The notes under the pieces are model-generated. The model searched no databases and was not told the DNA's origin. It saw nothing but the letters and a program-made list of their open reading frames with translations. This document shows, piece by piece, positions 54,880-64,000 of a DNA stretch of 64,000 nt. Position 1 is the first letter of the stretch. The number at the start of each line of letters is the position of its first letter. This DNA is from Ancylostoma caninum (lineage: Eukaryota; Nematoda; Chromadorea; Rhabditida; Ancylostomatidae), in contig JBAJFG010000488.1 of assembly GCA_037903475.1 (NCBI GenBank), forward strand, positions 62,001 to 126,000, written 5' to 3'. Made by a program: the position numbers and the translations under genes.

Positions 54880-55645
54880 CTGCAGATTCTCTATAGCGTT
54901 AGAGGCACTGTACCACCTCAGAATCGTTTTGAGGACTCTCTAAAGCCACCAGGAGCTGACGATCCGATCACAATGATATATGTACGTGATTCTGTGCAAA
55001 ATTGCCGAAAAACCTGTTTTCGAGCATCGATTCTAGAGGAGCTCGTCGGCGGTGTTGACGGAGAATGTGGTGGGGGGTCGGAGGTCAGGGTAGGAGGGCG
55101 AGGGGTCTAAATAATACACTTCCAGGAGCGCACCTCCTGGTGAACTTCGTGCTCTTTGTGAGAATTACTCATCACCCACTTCCTACCAGGGTGGCAAGAG
55201 CGCTGAATGTAGCTGCTCCGGGAACCTGCTCGATTCATTTGCTCGCATACTCTTTCATGATTGACAGGATGAGTATATTACATCACGGTAATTGTAATTA
55301 CAGTTGGTTGCTTCAAGATAATCTGAGATGAAAAAGCAACTCCATTATGAGCGATTTTAAATTAGAACACTTACGTTTCTTCGAAAAATTTTTTTGGTAT
55401 GTTTTCGGAAAAGTATGGAATATGCACCCAAATATGGCGTTTGGTTTTCTAATAAAACAACATTCCTTGATTACTGTAGAGTTGAAGAGCAGGGTCGATG
55501 TTGGGACTGTATCTGTTTCACATCTACCGCGGCCGCCATTCCCTTTGTTCGTTTCTCAGCTCGCTTTCAGCACGGTGACCTCGGCAATTTCGCGTCGATT
55601 GCTGTTACAGCAGTTGCGACAGCTTTAACCGGTCGAAACATATAA
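54880..55645 (+). CDS. Possible unassigned exons
   Basis: Exon-like pieces lie in a row. After CTCCTGCAG at 54886-54894, an open segment has VRGTVPPQNRFEDSLKPPG and ends before GTACGT near 54983. After a CTACCAG near 55190, a segment has RALNVAAPGTCSIHLLAYSF. A final frame at 55394-55645 has KYGVWFSNKTTFLDYC and FASIAVTAVATALTGRN, then TAA. Junction phases could not be verified, and I recognise no family. It could be a small host gene between the DHRS1 duplicate and the transthyretin-like gene, or coincidental frames. Confidence 0.25.
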
Positions 55646-55915
55646 AACTGCCCCCTCCCGCCCGTCATTGAAACGGTCGATCCGTAGCGTTTGTGCGCTT
55701 CTTTGTTTTTTTTTTGTTTTTTTTAATCGTTTGTATAAAACCATGCCCCAGATTAGGCACTGGAGTCTTCTGTTTGGACACCTGACACAGTTTCTTTGTC
55801 GAACTTTGTTTCAGATCATTCAGTTTTACTTCAGTCAATTGCCAATTCCGGCCAGATATAATGAAGTCTACCCCAGCAATTTAGCTGGCACAAGATGTGA
55901 GCTAAGTATTGCAGA

Positions 55916-58900
55916 ATGAAGGTTGTGGTGCTTGTCTGTCTCGTTTCTGCCGCTTCGGCCTTGCCATTCATTGGTTCCGTCCAGTCAGTTGCAGTCACCG
56001 GTAAACTCACATGCAACGGAAAGCCGGCAGAGAACGTGAAGGTGAAGCTGTATGAGAAGGAAGTTTGTGAGTTTTTATTGGCGTCCTAATGAATACATAG
56101 CATTGAAAAGAATGCCATCTTTACCAATATGATATGGTAATAATATAATAATATGATGATGAAAGTCTCACAGCTGTTGTGCGCGGTCTTAAGGAGGAAT
56201 TGTACGGTAGGTGCGGAAAAGCAGCCCTCACGTAAAATTCTGACCTCGAGATTCTGAACCAATTGGGGTATTTCGCTGATTAGACCTCGAGATTCTGAAC
56301 CAATTGGGGTATTTCGCTGATTACTGCTGAAGCCCTGAAACTCACCAGAACTAAGAAGCTTCCACTTTTACGGGCCCCCTATTCACTATTGCGGCAGAGG
56401 GGATCGAGTTGCACGAATCCTGAGTTGTCGATCGGTAGGAAGAAACCAGTGATGCTGTTCTTTCGCCACAATTTTCCCGCCATTTTCTACCAATCATTTG
56501 GATTCTTTCTGGCCCTTACCGGAGCGGAGCGAAATAACCATTGATGAATCGCAGCATGAAGACATGAACTATTATGTAAACACAGAATGACCCAAAAATG
56601 GGAACTGAAATCAAATGCGAATTTTGCTCAAAAATTACTCAACGAACGAACAAACGGTGAGGTGTGCAGCGAATAGGAAGAAAACTATTTCGCTCACCCA
56701 AAACAAAAAAAAAAGAAAAACGTGCCTTGAATGCTAAAATAAGTTGGGGGAAAGCAAATGGATTGTAAAACCACTGAAATCCGACATTGCTTGCCTTTCA
56801 AGGAGGTATTCCCGCTCTAGCTCAAGCATGGCACATCATACCTCGTGACACATCGTACGAATAGGCGTTTAACTCAGTCTGTACGGTCCTAGTTGATGGT
56901 TTAGTAATTAGGTGCACCGAGCATTTCCACTGTCACTTCTGTTACGAAGCTGTCTGCAGATCTCAGGAATCATAAAACCGTAAAACATTCAAGCCCAAGA
57001 TTTCTATGGGTGCTGTCCTAAACTATCCAGGTGAAAGTCATTAAACAGTGAGTAGCGACTGCGACATTGATAGAATTCGGCGCCAATTGCGATAAATTGC
57101 GAGCGCAGGTTGGTCATCGACAGAAATTGATCTGGCTAACATTCGAGCGTTGGAGATCCAGAGGTCAAAAATCCGTTTAGTTTTCTCGTGCATAGATGCC
57201 ATTTCACATCTTATGTGCATTTATGTTTTTGAGTAAAGGCAGCACCTACGGGAAATTTTGATCTTAATCTAATTTGGGGCAAAGTGCGCTGAACAGTGTA
57301 GGGACGCCAAAACTTGCCAAAACTTAGTTCCTTCTCACCAGTTATTATTTGATAGAGGCTAAGGATCGAGTTGCGAACTTCCTGGATGTCGGTCAATAGG
57401 AAAAATTGTTTTTGAAGTGAAAAAATGCCGTCCCGCCACTTTTCTTTGCGCAATCACTTATTCAAACTGTTTGCTTCTTTTCCGGAGCAGGTCAAAAGAA
57501 ATACCAATCAGGGGAGACGCAGCAACAAATTGTGGAGCTGCTGAGAAAGAAATTATGAAATGACCCATAAATAAAAATCATAAATTCATGTTCGGATTTT
57601 GCAAAAAAAATTACGCGACGAATGAACACGAGCTGAGGTTTGCAGGAATTAGGGAGGGAATGGGAATTGGCTTACCGCAAACCAAAAAAAAAGAAAAGGG
57701 ATGTTCTGAATGCTAAAATAAAACAGGGAAAACAAACGGATTGTAAAACAACTGATATCTGCCATTCTTTGCTCTCCAAAATACTACGTAGGTACGGTAG
57801 GTCTAAGGTACTCAAGCCCACGAAAAAGCTAGTCCATCCGATCTTAGGCGATACAGTAGCGAGTGGACATATCGAACTTTTCCATTGTTGTTTCTATTGC
57901 GAAGCTAACCAACTAAAGAACCTCAGAATTATGATACCGACAAAATATTGAAGGCCAAAATTTCCGCGGGTACCGCCTCGAAGGCGACACAATAGCTTTA
58001 GTTTTTGGGTGGTTGATGTCCTCTTCCATGCTGAGGTCTGACACCAATATAATATTATTCACACCGTAGCCTATCCAAATAACAGCATTGTCAAGTTCCC
58101 TTTCAACTGCTGACTAATAAAACCTGCTCCCTTCGTTCAGAACCATCATGAGAGCAGTGTTGAAGATGATTTGCTTAAATGTTCCTTCGGAATGTCTTCT
58201 AATATCTGTAAAAGTTTAGAATAAAGCACATGCTTCGGAAACGACTGCGAGTTAATCTTAAAGGCGAACTCTCAAGTCTTAAAAACGACCCCAAAATTTG
58301 TTTAAAGGCAGCACCCACGGAAATTTCCGCTTCCCAGATTTTTACTTTTCTAGTGAGTTTGGCACAACCGGGATAGTTCTCGTACGAAACGGGCAACGGA
58401 AACATCCTGCGTTCAGCCCTTTAACAAGTATTCCCACGTGATGGCGATAATTTTAGACGAGTTACCGCGCGTGTCTGTGTTTTTTCTGTTGCCCCAAACG
58501 CACTGGGATCAGCTGTTTTGTGACATCCGTAAATGAAATTTACTACACTTTTTCCACTGTGGAATTTGAGCTAGTACTAGCCTTGTCATAATCATCTTCT
58601 TAATTTATCGGAACATCCCATAGTACAAGCAGGAGAATACTTTGTTCCATCTTTCAAATGTTTTTGAATAAAAATTTCGTGGCGAAGTTGAGTACTTCCT
58701 CAGGAAAAAAGTACTGAATAACACTTTATGTTTCATTAATATCGTAGTTTATAATAAACTACATATAGAGTTGCATTTGTATTTATTTATCATCAGATTA
58801 GTTTCTCCCATCACGTTTTGAGGTATATTCCATCATCGCTGCTTTAGTGCTGGACAAACTCCTTGACGAGAAATTCTCCGACTCCAAAGGAGTTTTCAAC

Positions 58901-59665
58901 CTAGCTGGAAGCAAGAAGGAGCTCACTACCATTGATCCAAAAGTGAACATATACCACAAGTGCAATTATGAAGGAGTAAGTCTCACTTAATTTCGAGAAT
59001 CAAAGGGCACTTTATGTTCTTAGGTGGAAGAATGTAGCTTATCTACAAGGACGGATGCTTGATGTCTGTAGCATATCAAAATGGGATACCCTCATCACAT
59101 GAAGTCGACCATGCCTATCTCGGATCAGTTCTCCACTTTTCGTACAGAATCCTGCAAAAGGTGTTATAAGTGTGCGCTCACGCCAGTGCACGGCACACCA
59201 AGCAGTATAGCATATCTGAAGACGTGGTCTTGCGTTTTCCGCTGAAATTATGGAAAATTCCATTTTGTGGCGTAGCACTGCTTTCATTGGATAATGGTAG
59301 GTAGAGATCGAAGCTTTACCTATACTCAGGGCGAGTGAACTTTCATAACTTCATTCATAGTAAAAAGAGAGGACAGATTTGAGATCAGAGGTCATAAGGT
59401 GTATCTCATTTCGAAATGCGAAGTATATCTAGTATCCATCCCCTGTTGAAGAACTCAGTATATCTGTTAAACCATATCATTTCTTTCCTTCCTTTTTCTT
59501 TTCACAAGTTATCAGTACTATCTTCAGATTTGCTACAAGAAGATTTCCGTCAAGATCCCTAAGAACTTTGTGACGGAAGGCGAAACTGCTGACAAGGTGT
59601 TCGATATTGGGGAGCTCAACCTTGCTGGAGCGTTCTCAGGAGAAAGTACAGATTGTCTCAACTGA
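55916..59665 (+). CDS. Transthyretin-like family secreted protein
   Basis: Three exons, 55916-56066, 58848-58975 and 59528-59665, with consensus GTGAGT and GTAAGT donors and TTTAG/TTCAG acceptors, join in frame to about 138 residues. A signal peptide (MKVVVLVCLVSAASA) is followed by the family signature: VTGKLTCNGKPAENVKVKLY, then LDEKFSDSKGVFNLAGSKKE, LTTIDPKVNIYHKCNYEG and ICYKKISVKIPKNFV. Cys residues in CNGKP, YHKCN, ICYKK and the C-terminal DCLN could form the usual disulphides. The nematode family is secreted and extracellular; individual members have been tied to cuticle, neuronal and host-interface roles, so no precise function is claimed. A TTGTTTCAG site at 55806-55814 is a possible trans-splice acceptor. 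Intron 1 is 2.8 kb and repeat-filled. Confidence 0.92.
56242..56323. repeat. 41-bp tandem duplication in intron 1
   Basis: Two identical units begin GACCTCGAGATTCTGAACC, at 56242 and 56283, inside the first of the two larger intronic repeat copies. Confidence 0.92.
56340..57035. repeat. Intronic repeat, first copy
   Basis: This segment matches 57305-57985 in the same orientation with many mismatches. Shared landmarks, in order, are GGATCGAGTTGC, TAGGAA.AAA, CCCGCCA.TTT, AATGACCCA(T/A)AAA, a poly-A tract with GAAAA, GAATGCTAAAATAA, GGATTGTAAAAC.ACTGA and TTTC.ATGGGT-like ends. It is an interspersed element of unknown class. Confidence 0.7.
57236..57985. repeat. Intronic repeat, second copy
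   Basis: Counterpart of 56340-57035. Its start, AAGGCAGCACCTACGG, recurs at 58301 (AAAGGCAGCACCCACGG), so a partial third copy may follow. A 103-codon frame inside is not supported as a gene. Confidence 0.65.
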
Positions 59666-59669
59666 ACAT

Positions 59670-62280
59670 TTGTATAAATATCAGATAAAATATGGTTCAT
59701 GTAGTCAGAATCACTTCGAAGGCACTGTATGCAGAGGCTTCATATTCTGTTGTACATACTTATTGTTAGTGCAACTCTGAGTCGTTTAGAATGAAAAAGC
59801 TTGTTTCTTTACTCACAAACAACTGTTCTTAGATTCTCTACACATCTACTCTTTTTTTGATAGAGTACAGTAAAAAATGTACATTCGAATCTCCCAGACA
59901 AACTTTCGGAACTTCCGCTGGTGACCCGACGGAACTCTCCATGGAACTTCCGAATCGAGCAAGAGTGACGTAATTCGCGCATTATGGAGTCAACCACAAG
60001 TCGAGTAATAGGATAAAATCGACCAACGTGGGGGCGTGAACACTTTCACGAGTCCCGATACCAAGGGGGTCACGAACCCGACCAAAAGTCCCTCCACCAC
60101 GTAGCACTAGCTTCTTCATCAAAGCGTGCGCTTCACGAAGATGAGCCTATAGCAAATTTGCCCTATGACTGTGCTACGTATCTACGTCAGGGTTCCACTT
60201 CAATGATAACATGGAAAAATTCATCTTTGGTAAAAATCTGTCAACTTTTCGTATTTATAGAAATAATCCCACGGATACTATTATCTGACATGAGCCTTAC
60301 CCGAATTTCGAGATTACGGATGCCAACATTGGGGGAGTAAATTTCAAAGAAAAAATAGCGGAAAAATCTGCGTATTCTGCCACGGCTTCTTATGTGGCTA
60401 GCTGCAGTCAAGCAAGAATATACTACTACGAAAATTGGACGAAAACATGCCATTTCATATGTTAGTTTCTTGGATCATTTTATCTGTTTCGATGCTCCGA
60501 CCCGAAACAATGCTTATCGTGTCATCCTTTCGGAACTTCGGCGGAGCTTCAGAATGACGTCAAAGCTTCGCGGAAGTTCCGAAAATCGGCAAGCTCCATG
60601 GAAGTTCCGGAAGTTGGTCTGGGGTTGTGTGACAGGAACCAAACTACCCTGTTTGAGGTATTCTATCCCAATTCTCATCCGTCTGTTTGAAGACCAGGAA
60701 AAATCCAAGTTGTTCAGTTCCGCGTCGAAAAAGGTATGGATCAAGGGCGCAAAGTTGAGTTGCAGTATCATCTGGATGACCACTGATCTCAGAAAATGGA
60801 GGAAACGTAAAAAAAGCTATGCTCACCATTACGGCGGTAAATTGGGAACTCGCTCTGAAGTTCTGATGTCTTTATGAACACGTTGTCAAACTCTTCTTGC
60901 CAAACATTTGATACCTTCTGAAAGATCGATTTATGGCGAATTTTCTTATATAGAACACATCAGATATTCCTTCATTCGTATTTTCAAGGGAATTTACAAG
61001 AAAACCGACGGGATCATTTTATCTCTAAAGAAGTTAAAACTGCAGCGGTGCATTACTGCAGGGCAAGGATTCATGAACGCATAACCAAGCAAAACCAGGC
61101 TAGCAAACCAACCTTTTCGGCCTGCGTCTTCTAGCATTTACGAAAACCAATGACGCTAGCCATCGTTGGTTTGCTTGGTTATCGTTTCATAAATCCCAGG
61201 CCAGGTCATATAAACAGTTAAGAGAGTTTTTGCTATGTCATCTAACTAAATCCATGAGACAAACGATTACTCAGGAATGACTCCAAGCTTGGGTAACTGA
61301 ACCGATCAGAATTGGCGCTTGTGACTGCTTAATAGCACAAGACCTGTGCTATCAGGGGAAGCAGTTGCTTCCGTCGGTAAAGTATTCCAATGGCAGAGGG
61401 AAATTTCGACGACCGCAAGAGACCACAATTTGGACGAGCCGCTATTTCAGATCACGAGTGTGCGATATTGTATCAGAGAGCGGTCATACTCTGCGCTGAA
61501 GGTGTAGAAAGATCAACTATAATAGCTCTGGGTGGAACTCGGACTGAAGTGTTTTAGCTTCGTTGCTTCGTTCTTAGAAAATACTATTCTTTATGCAAAA
61601 ACACGCCTTGCCAATTTACCACCATTATAGAGCTACAAGAACATATGCTCTGGAAATTCATTCCTGCATCCGCATATTGGCAATTTTGCCTATCATGCAA
61701 TACAAGAACGATTTCTCCATCCCCACCGTCTAGAGTTTGACAACATGTTCATAAAGATATCAGAACTTCAGAGCGAGTTTCCAATTTACCACAGTAATAG
61801 TCAGCATAGCTTTGCAGCGTCGGATGACTGTGGCGCTTCTTCGGCTTGCTTTCGCGTTTGTATCGTACCCTGCGCTGTTCTGTCACCGTACCTTCTGTAC
61901 GATGTCAATAGGACGAGGGGCGTTAAATGCTTTGGCTCAGCAACCTGATATGTTACGCGTATTCAGACCAGCTTCTATTTCTGTGACCACTGTGATTAGG
62001 TTATCCAGGTCCGAGTGGTTTTTTTCGAGGGTTTGTAGAGAGAATGCTTTATGGGCCTAATCAATCACTCATAGAATCCCCCTTGCCATGGCGCATACGC
62101 TGTTATATGTCTCCACTCTATTTTTCTGTTCACTATGGGTGAAAGCGACCTTGCAGTGTTGATCGGATCTGCACAGGCGTGGTCGAGCAACTTCCAAACA
62201 AATGGGATCGAGCGGGTGACTACGCAGGTGGATATGCACTCATACGCTCTGAGCGATGAATCCCCGTTTGAACATTGGAT
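59670..62280. other. Intergenic region with dispersed short repeats
   Basis: No gene recognised. GGAACTTCCG, CGGAAGTTCC and CATGGAA.TTCC motifs recur at 59900-59955 and 60525-60615 in both orientations, like the ends of a diverged foldback element. A 161-codon frame at 60392-60877 runs through one side of this and is not convincing. Confidence 0.35.
61068..61197. mobile_element. Small inverted-repeat element, 130 bp
   Basis: GGATTCATGAACGCATAACC at the left and GGTTATCGTTTCATAAATCC at the right are inverse copies with few mismatches. They are followed inward by GCTAGC-containing arms. It is likely a MITE. Confidence 0.65.
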
Positions 62281-62615
62281 AAGTCGAGAGAGTCAAATCC
62301 TACGTGTTGAAATGGTTTGCATTGTTGGACTCTTCGTGCAGGCAAGTCTGGCATTGCGGAAATCCGAACATTGAATCGCCTGCAGCGCACGCATTCTCAG
62401 ATAATTGGATAAGGCAAACGCAGCACAATCTGGCAAGCCACACCCCCAAGAAATGGAAGGCAGACATTGCTGCAAAAGGAAGAATTGCTGCATTCCGTCT
62501 GCTAAGAGCAGAAAACCCTGCGTTTCGGCTGCGTTTTTTGCCCGATGAACTGTGGTGCAGTTCAACCTGCGTTCTGCCGGCTTCTTGCCACGTGACGACA
62601 AGCCCCTGGGAGGTG

Positions 62616-62622
62616 TATATAA
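62616..62622 (+). promoter_or_regulatory. TATA box, second copy of the promoter-like block
   Basis: GTGTATATAAGCCG, then GAGTTTAGTCGTG about 25 bases later, echo the block at 30829-30870. The region upstream (62500-62600) is rich in CTGC and GCAGAA motifs. Confidence 0.4.
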
Positions 62623-62757
62623 GCCGCTGGTTGACCATCAGAGTTTAGTCGTGTCTCCGCTCCGGCGGAGACAAGGGGAGCCCGGCGAGACTCGTCAGGC
62701 TGGCTGAGGCATCGGTAAAAGAGTGGCCCAGTGCAATAATAATTATTTTTGGATGAG

Positions 62758-62783
62758 CTTGGGTAAGCATCCACTTACCCAAG
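62758..62783. repeat. Perfect hairpin CTTGGGTAAG
   Basis: CTTGGGTAAG, then CATCCA, then CTTACCCAAG gives a 10-bp stem with a 6-base loop. Confidence 0.85.
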
Positions 62784-62929
62784 TCTGGCATAGGTTTGAG
62801 ACATGCAAACCAGTTCATCGCCCCCGAAACACAGCCTTCTAGAGGCGAACGCAGCTCGTGGGGCGACAAAATAAGCTTTCGCTTCGCGGTGTAACTGCTG
62901 TTGAAACGTGTTCGGCCTGCCTTCGCCGT

Positions 62930-63853
62930 CCCAGAATCTCTGAGTTTCTGCCAATATTCAGATCTTACTGTTGCCATTGTGTGGGCGACGCCGCTGTGGA
63001 ATCTGCCATGCGCCTCTCGCAGTATAAGATCTGCTCTTTCTGAATTGGGTGAGATGAGGACAGGGAATTTCGTGGAGCCTTCTAATTCAGATCGACCATG
63101 GATTCTTCATAGTTCTTCAGAGTATTCGAAGAGCTTGAGAGTTTTGTCCATGGACTTCTGGTAGTCTTCTGTGAAGCTATGCTGGTGTGGTGTAGCTTGA
63201 TGAGGACGACCTTTGACGTCCTTAGTTCGTTACCAGTCAAGTCACTCTCATTGTGTGATGTGCTTCGCAGAGCTGAATTCTTGTCGCAGATCCGTTGCTG
63301 GCGATCTAAGGGTAGGGAGGCTACTAACGTGCTTAGAAAGCGTAATGCCATTACTCGCTGATCTTTTATGAGGGACCTGTAACGATTCCATGGGAATTTT
63401 GGAGAGTCGCAGGCGCTGACATTGAATGACTTCACTTGTGGGTTCAGCAGTCTCAATGGAGAAGAGCGATCGCTCCTAAGTTGGCTAGTCTAACCTTGCT
63501 GACTGTCAAATTTTTTTAATGATAACGCATTGAGGACTGACAAGGCTAATTTCGCAGACATTGTCAGGACATTCATCTCGAGTTTGGGTACGGTTGTCTT
63601 CGTTTTTGTTGGAAACAGCTTTAATTTCGCCATGAGAAGGGGGATATGGCGAGGAAATGTTTTCTCAGAGCCATTTACTGATTGCTGCAATTTTTCCCAC
63701 TGTTGCTGGAGCGGCTGCAATAAGGTCTGGTCCCAGGAGTAGTTTTGTCTCCACGAATTTTGCCGAAATTGTTTCGACAAAACCATGAGTGGGACTAACC
63801 ATCTTAGTGGAGCATAGATGGATGGAATGTTTTAGAGAAAAGAACAGAGACAA
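62930..63853 (-). pseudogene. BEL/Pao retrotransposon pol fragment
   Basis: The minus strand holds, in order and across several frames, the hallmarks of a Pao-type polyprotein downstream of its RT. LLMAKLKLFPTKTKTTVPKL and EMNVLTMSAKLALSV (63650-63520) match the AKSRLAP...IPKLEL region before RNase H. LRFLSTLVASLP and ELRTSKVVLI (63350-63200) match the linker before integrase. FPVLISPNSERADLIL, EAHGRFHSGVAHT and MATVRSEYW (63075-62940) match the H-H half of the integrase zinc finger. The Cys pair and the DDE core that should follow are not recognisable. Frame changes between these blocks show a dead copy. It continues toward or past the window edge. Confidence 0.7.
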
Positions 63854-64000
63854 GATAGGGGAAGGAAAAACAGAAAGTATAAGAGAAACGTCAGTGAGGC
63901 AGTTCGCAGAAGGGTCCTAGAGACGGACTTCCGGACTTTTCTAGATGTTCGCTTCTCTCGTATATTTTGATTACCCACAAATGAGATTAATTCAGGCGGA

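Noticed and set aside
60392..60877. 161-codon plus-strand frame
   Set aside because: It runs over recurring GGAACTTCCG-type inverted motifs, has opposing minus-strand frames, and shows no domain.

Overview
The window looks like gene-poor, repeat-dense chromosomal DNA from a nematode, most likely a strongylid such as a hookworm. The evidence is a multi-exon transthyretin-like secreted protein gene (a family greatly expanded in nematodes), a DHRS1-type dehydrogenase gene with a short 5' leader behind a trans-splice-like acceptor, short consensus GT-AG introns, and a PAT-type DIRS retrotransposon, a class first described in a nematode. There is no operonic or bacterial organisation. Most of the 64 kb is mobile-element DNA in several nested layers.

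Layout. 0.9-4.6 kb: a large inverted repeat (arms about 1.3 kb) carrying a kelch-repeat exon fragment in each arm. 5.4-7.2 kb: the 3' end of a non-LTR retrotransposon, then a MADF-domain fragment and, on the other strand, the N-terminal part of a PIF/Harbinger transposase. 9.7-10.1 kb: a degenerate minisatellite. 10.5-17.0 kb: an LTR retrotransposon with a 1,077-codon gag-protease ORF and no polymerase, whose second LTR leads into a truncated second copy. 18.4-18.8 kb: the first coding exon of an immunoglobulin-superfamily gene (minus strand, with a frame break). 19.9-21.6 kb: a terminal-inverted-repeat element full of TTCGAA arrays and flanked by a 6-bp duplication. 23.1-24.2 kb: a TGCTGCGGTCCTTCCG repeat cluster and a TTAA-flanked foldback element.

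25-34 kb holds assorted MITE-like inverted repeats, tandem duplications, tRNA-derived repeats and palindromes. 34.3-40.9 kb is a three-layer nest: outer 0.4-kb inverted repeats enclose a TTAA foldback element, which is split by a near-complete PAT-like DIRS element with gag, RT/RNase H, tyrosine recombinase and split direct repeats A1...B1-A2...B2. The recombinase lies between the B1-A2 block and B2.

42.4-48.5 kb is the best host gene, a DHRS1-like short-chain dehydrogenase in eight exons with one apparent single-base frameshift. 48.9-51.6 kb is a second, inverted copy of the TTCGAA element, split by a mariner-like element that is itself split by a Harbinger-type MITE. 54.1-54.8 kb is a decayed duplicate of the 3' end of the DHRS1-like gene. 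55.9-59.7 kb is a three-exon transthyretin-like gene whose 2.8-kb first intron contains two diverged copies of one repeat. 62.9-63.9 kb is a decayed BEL/Pao polymerase fragment on the minus strand.

The host genes do not form a pathway. The strongest message is a record of successive insertions, several of which can be put in order from the sequence alone. All family names come from reading translated segments by eye, since no search could be run.
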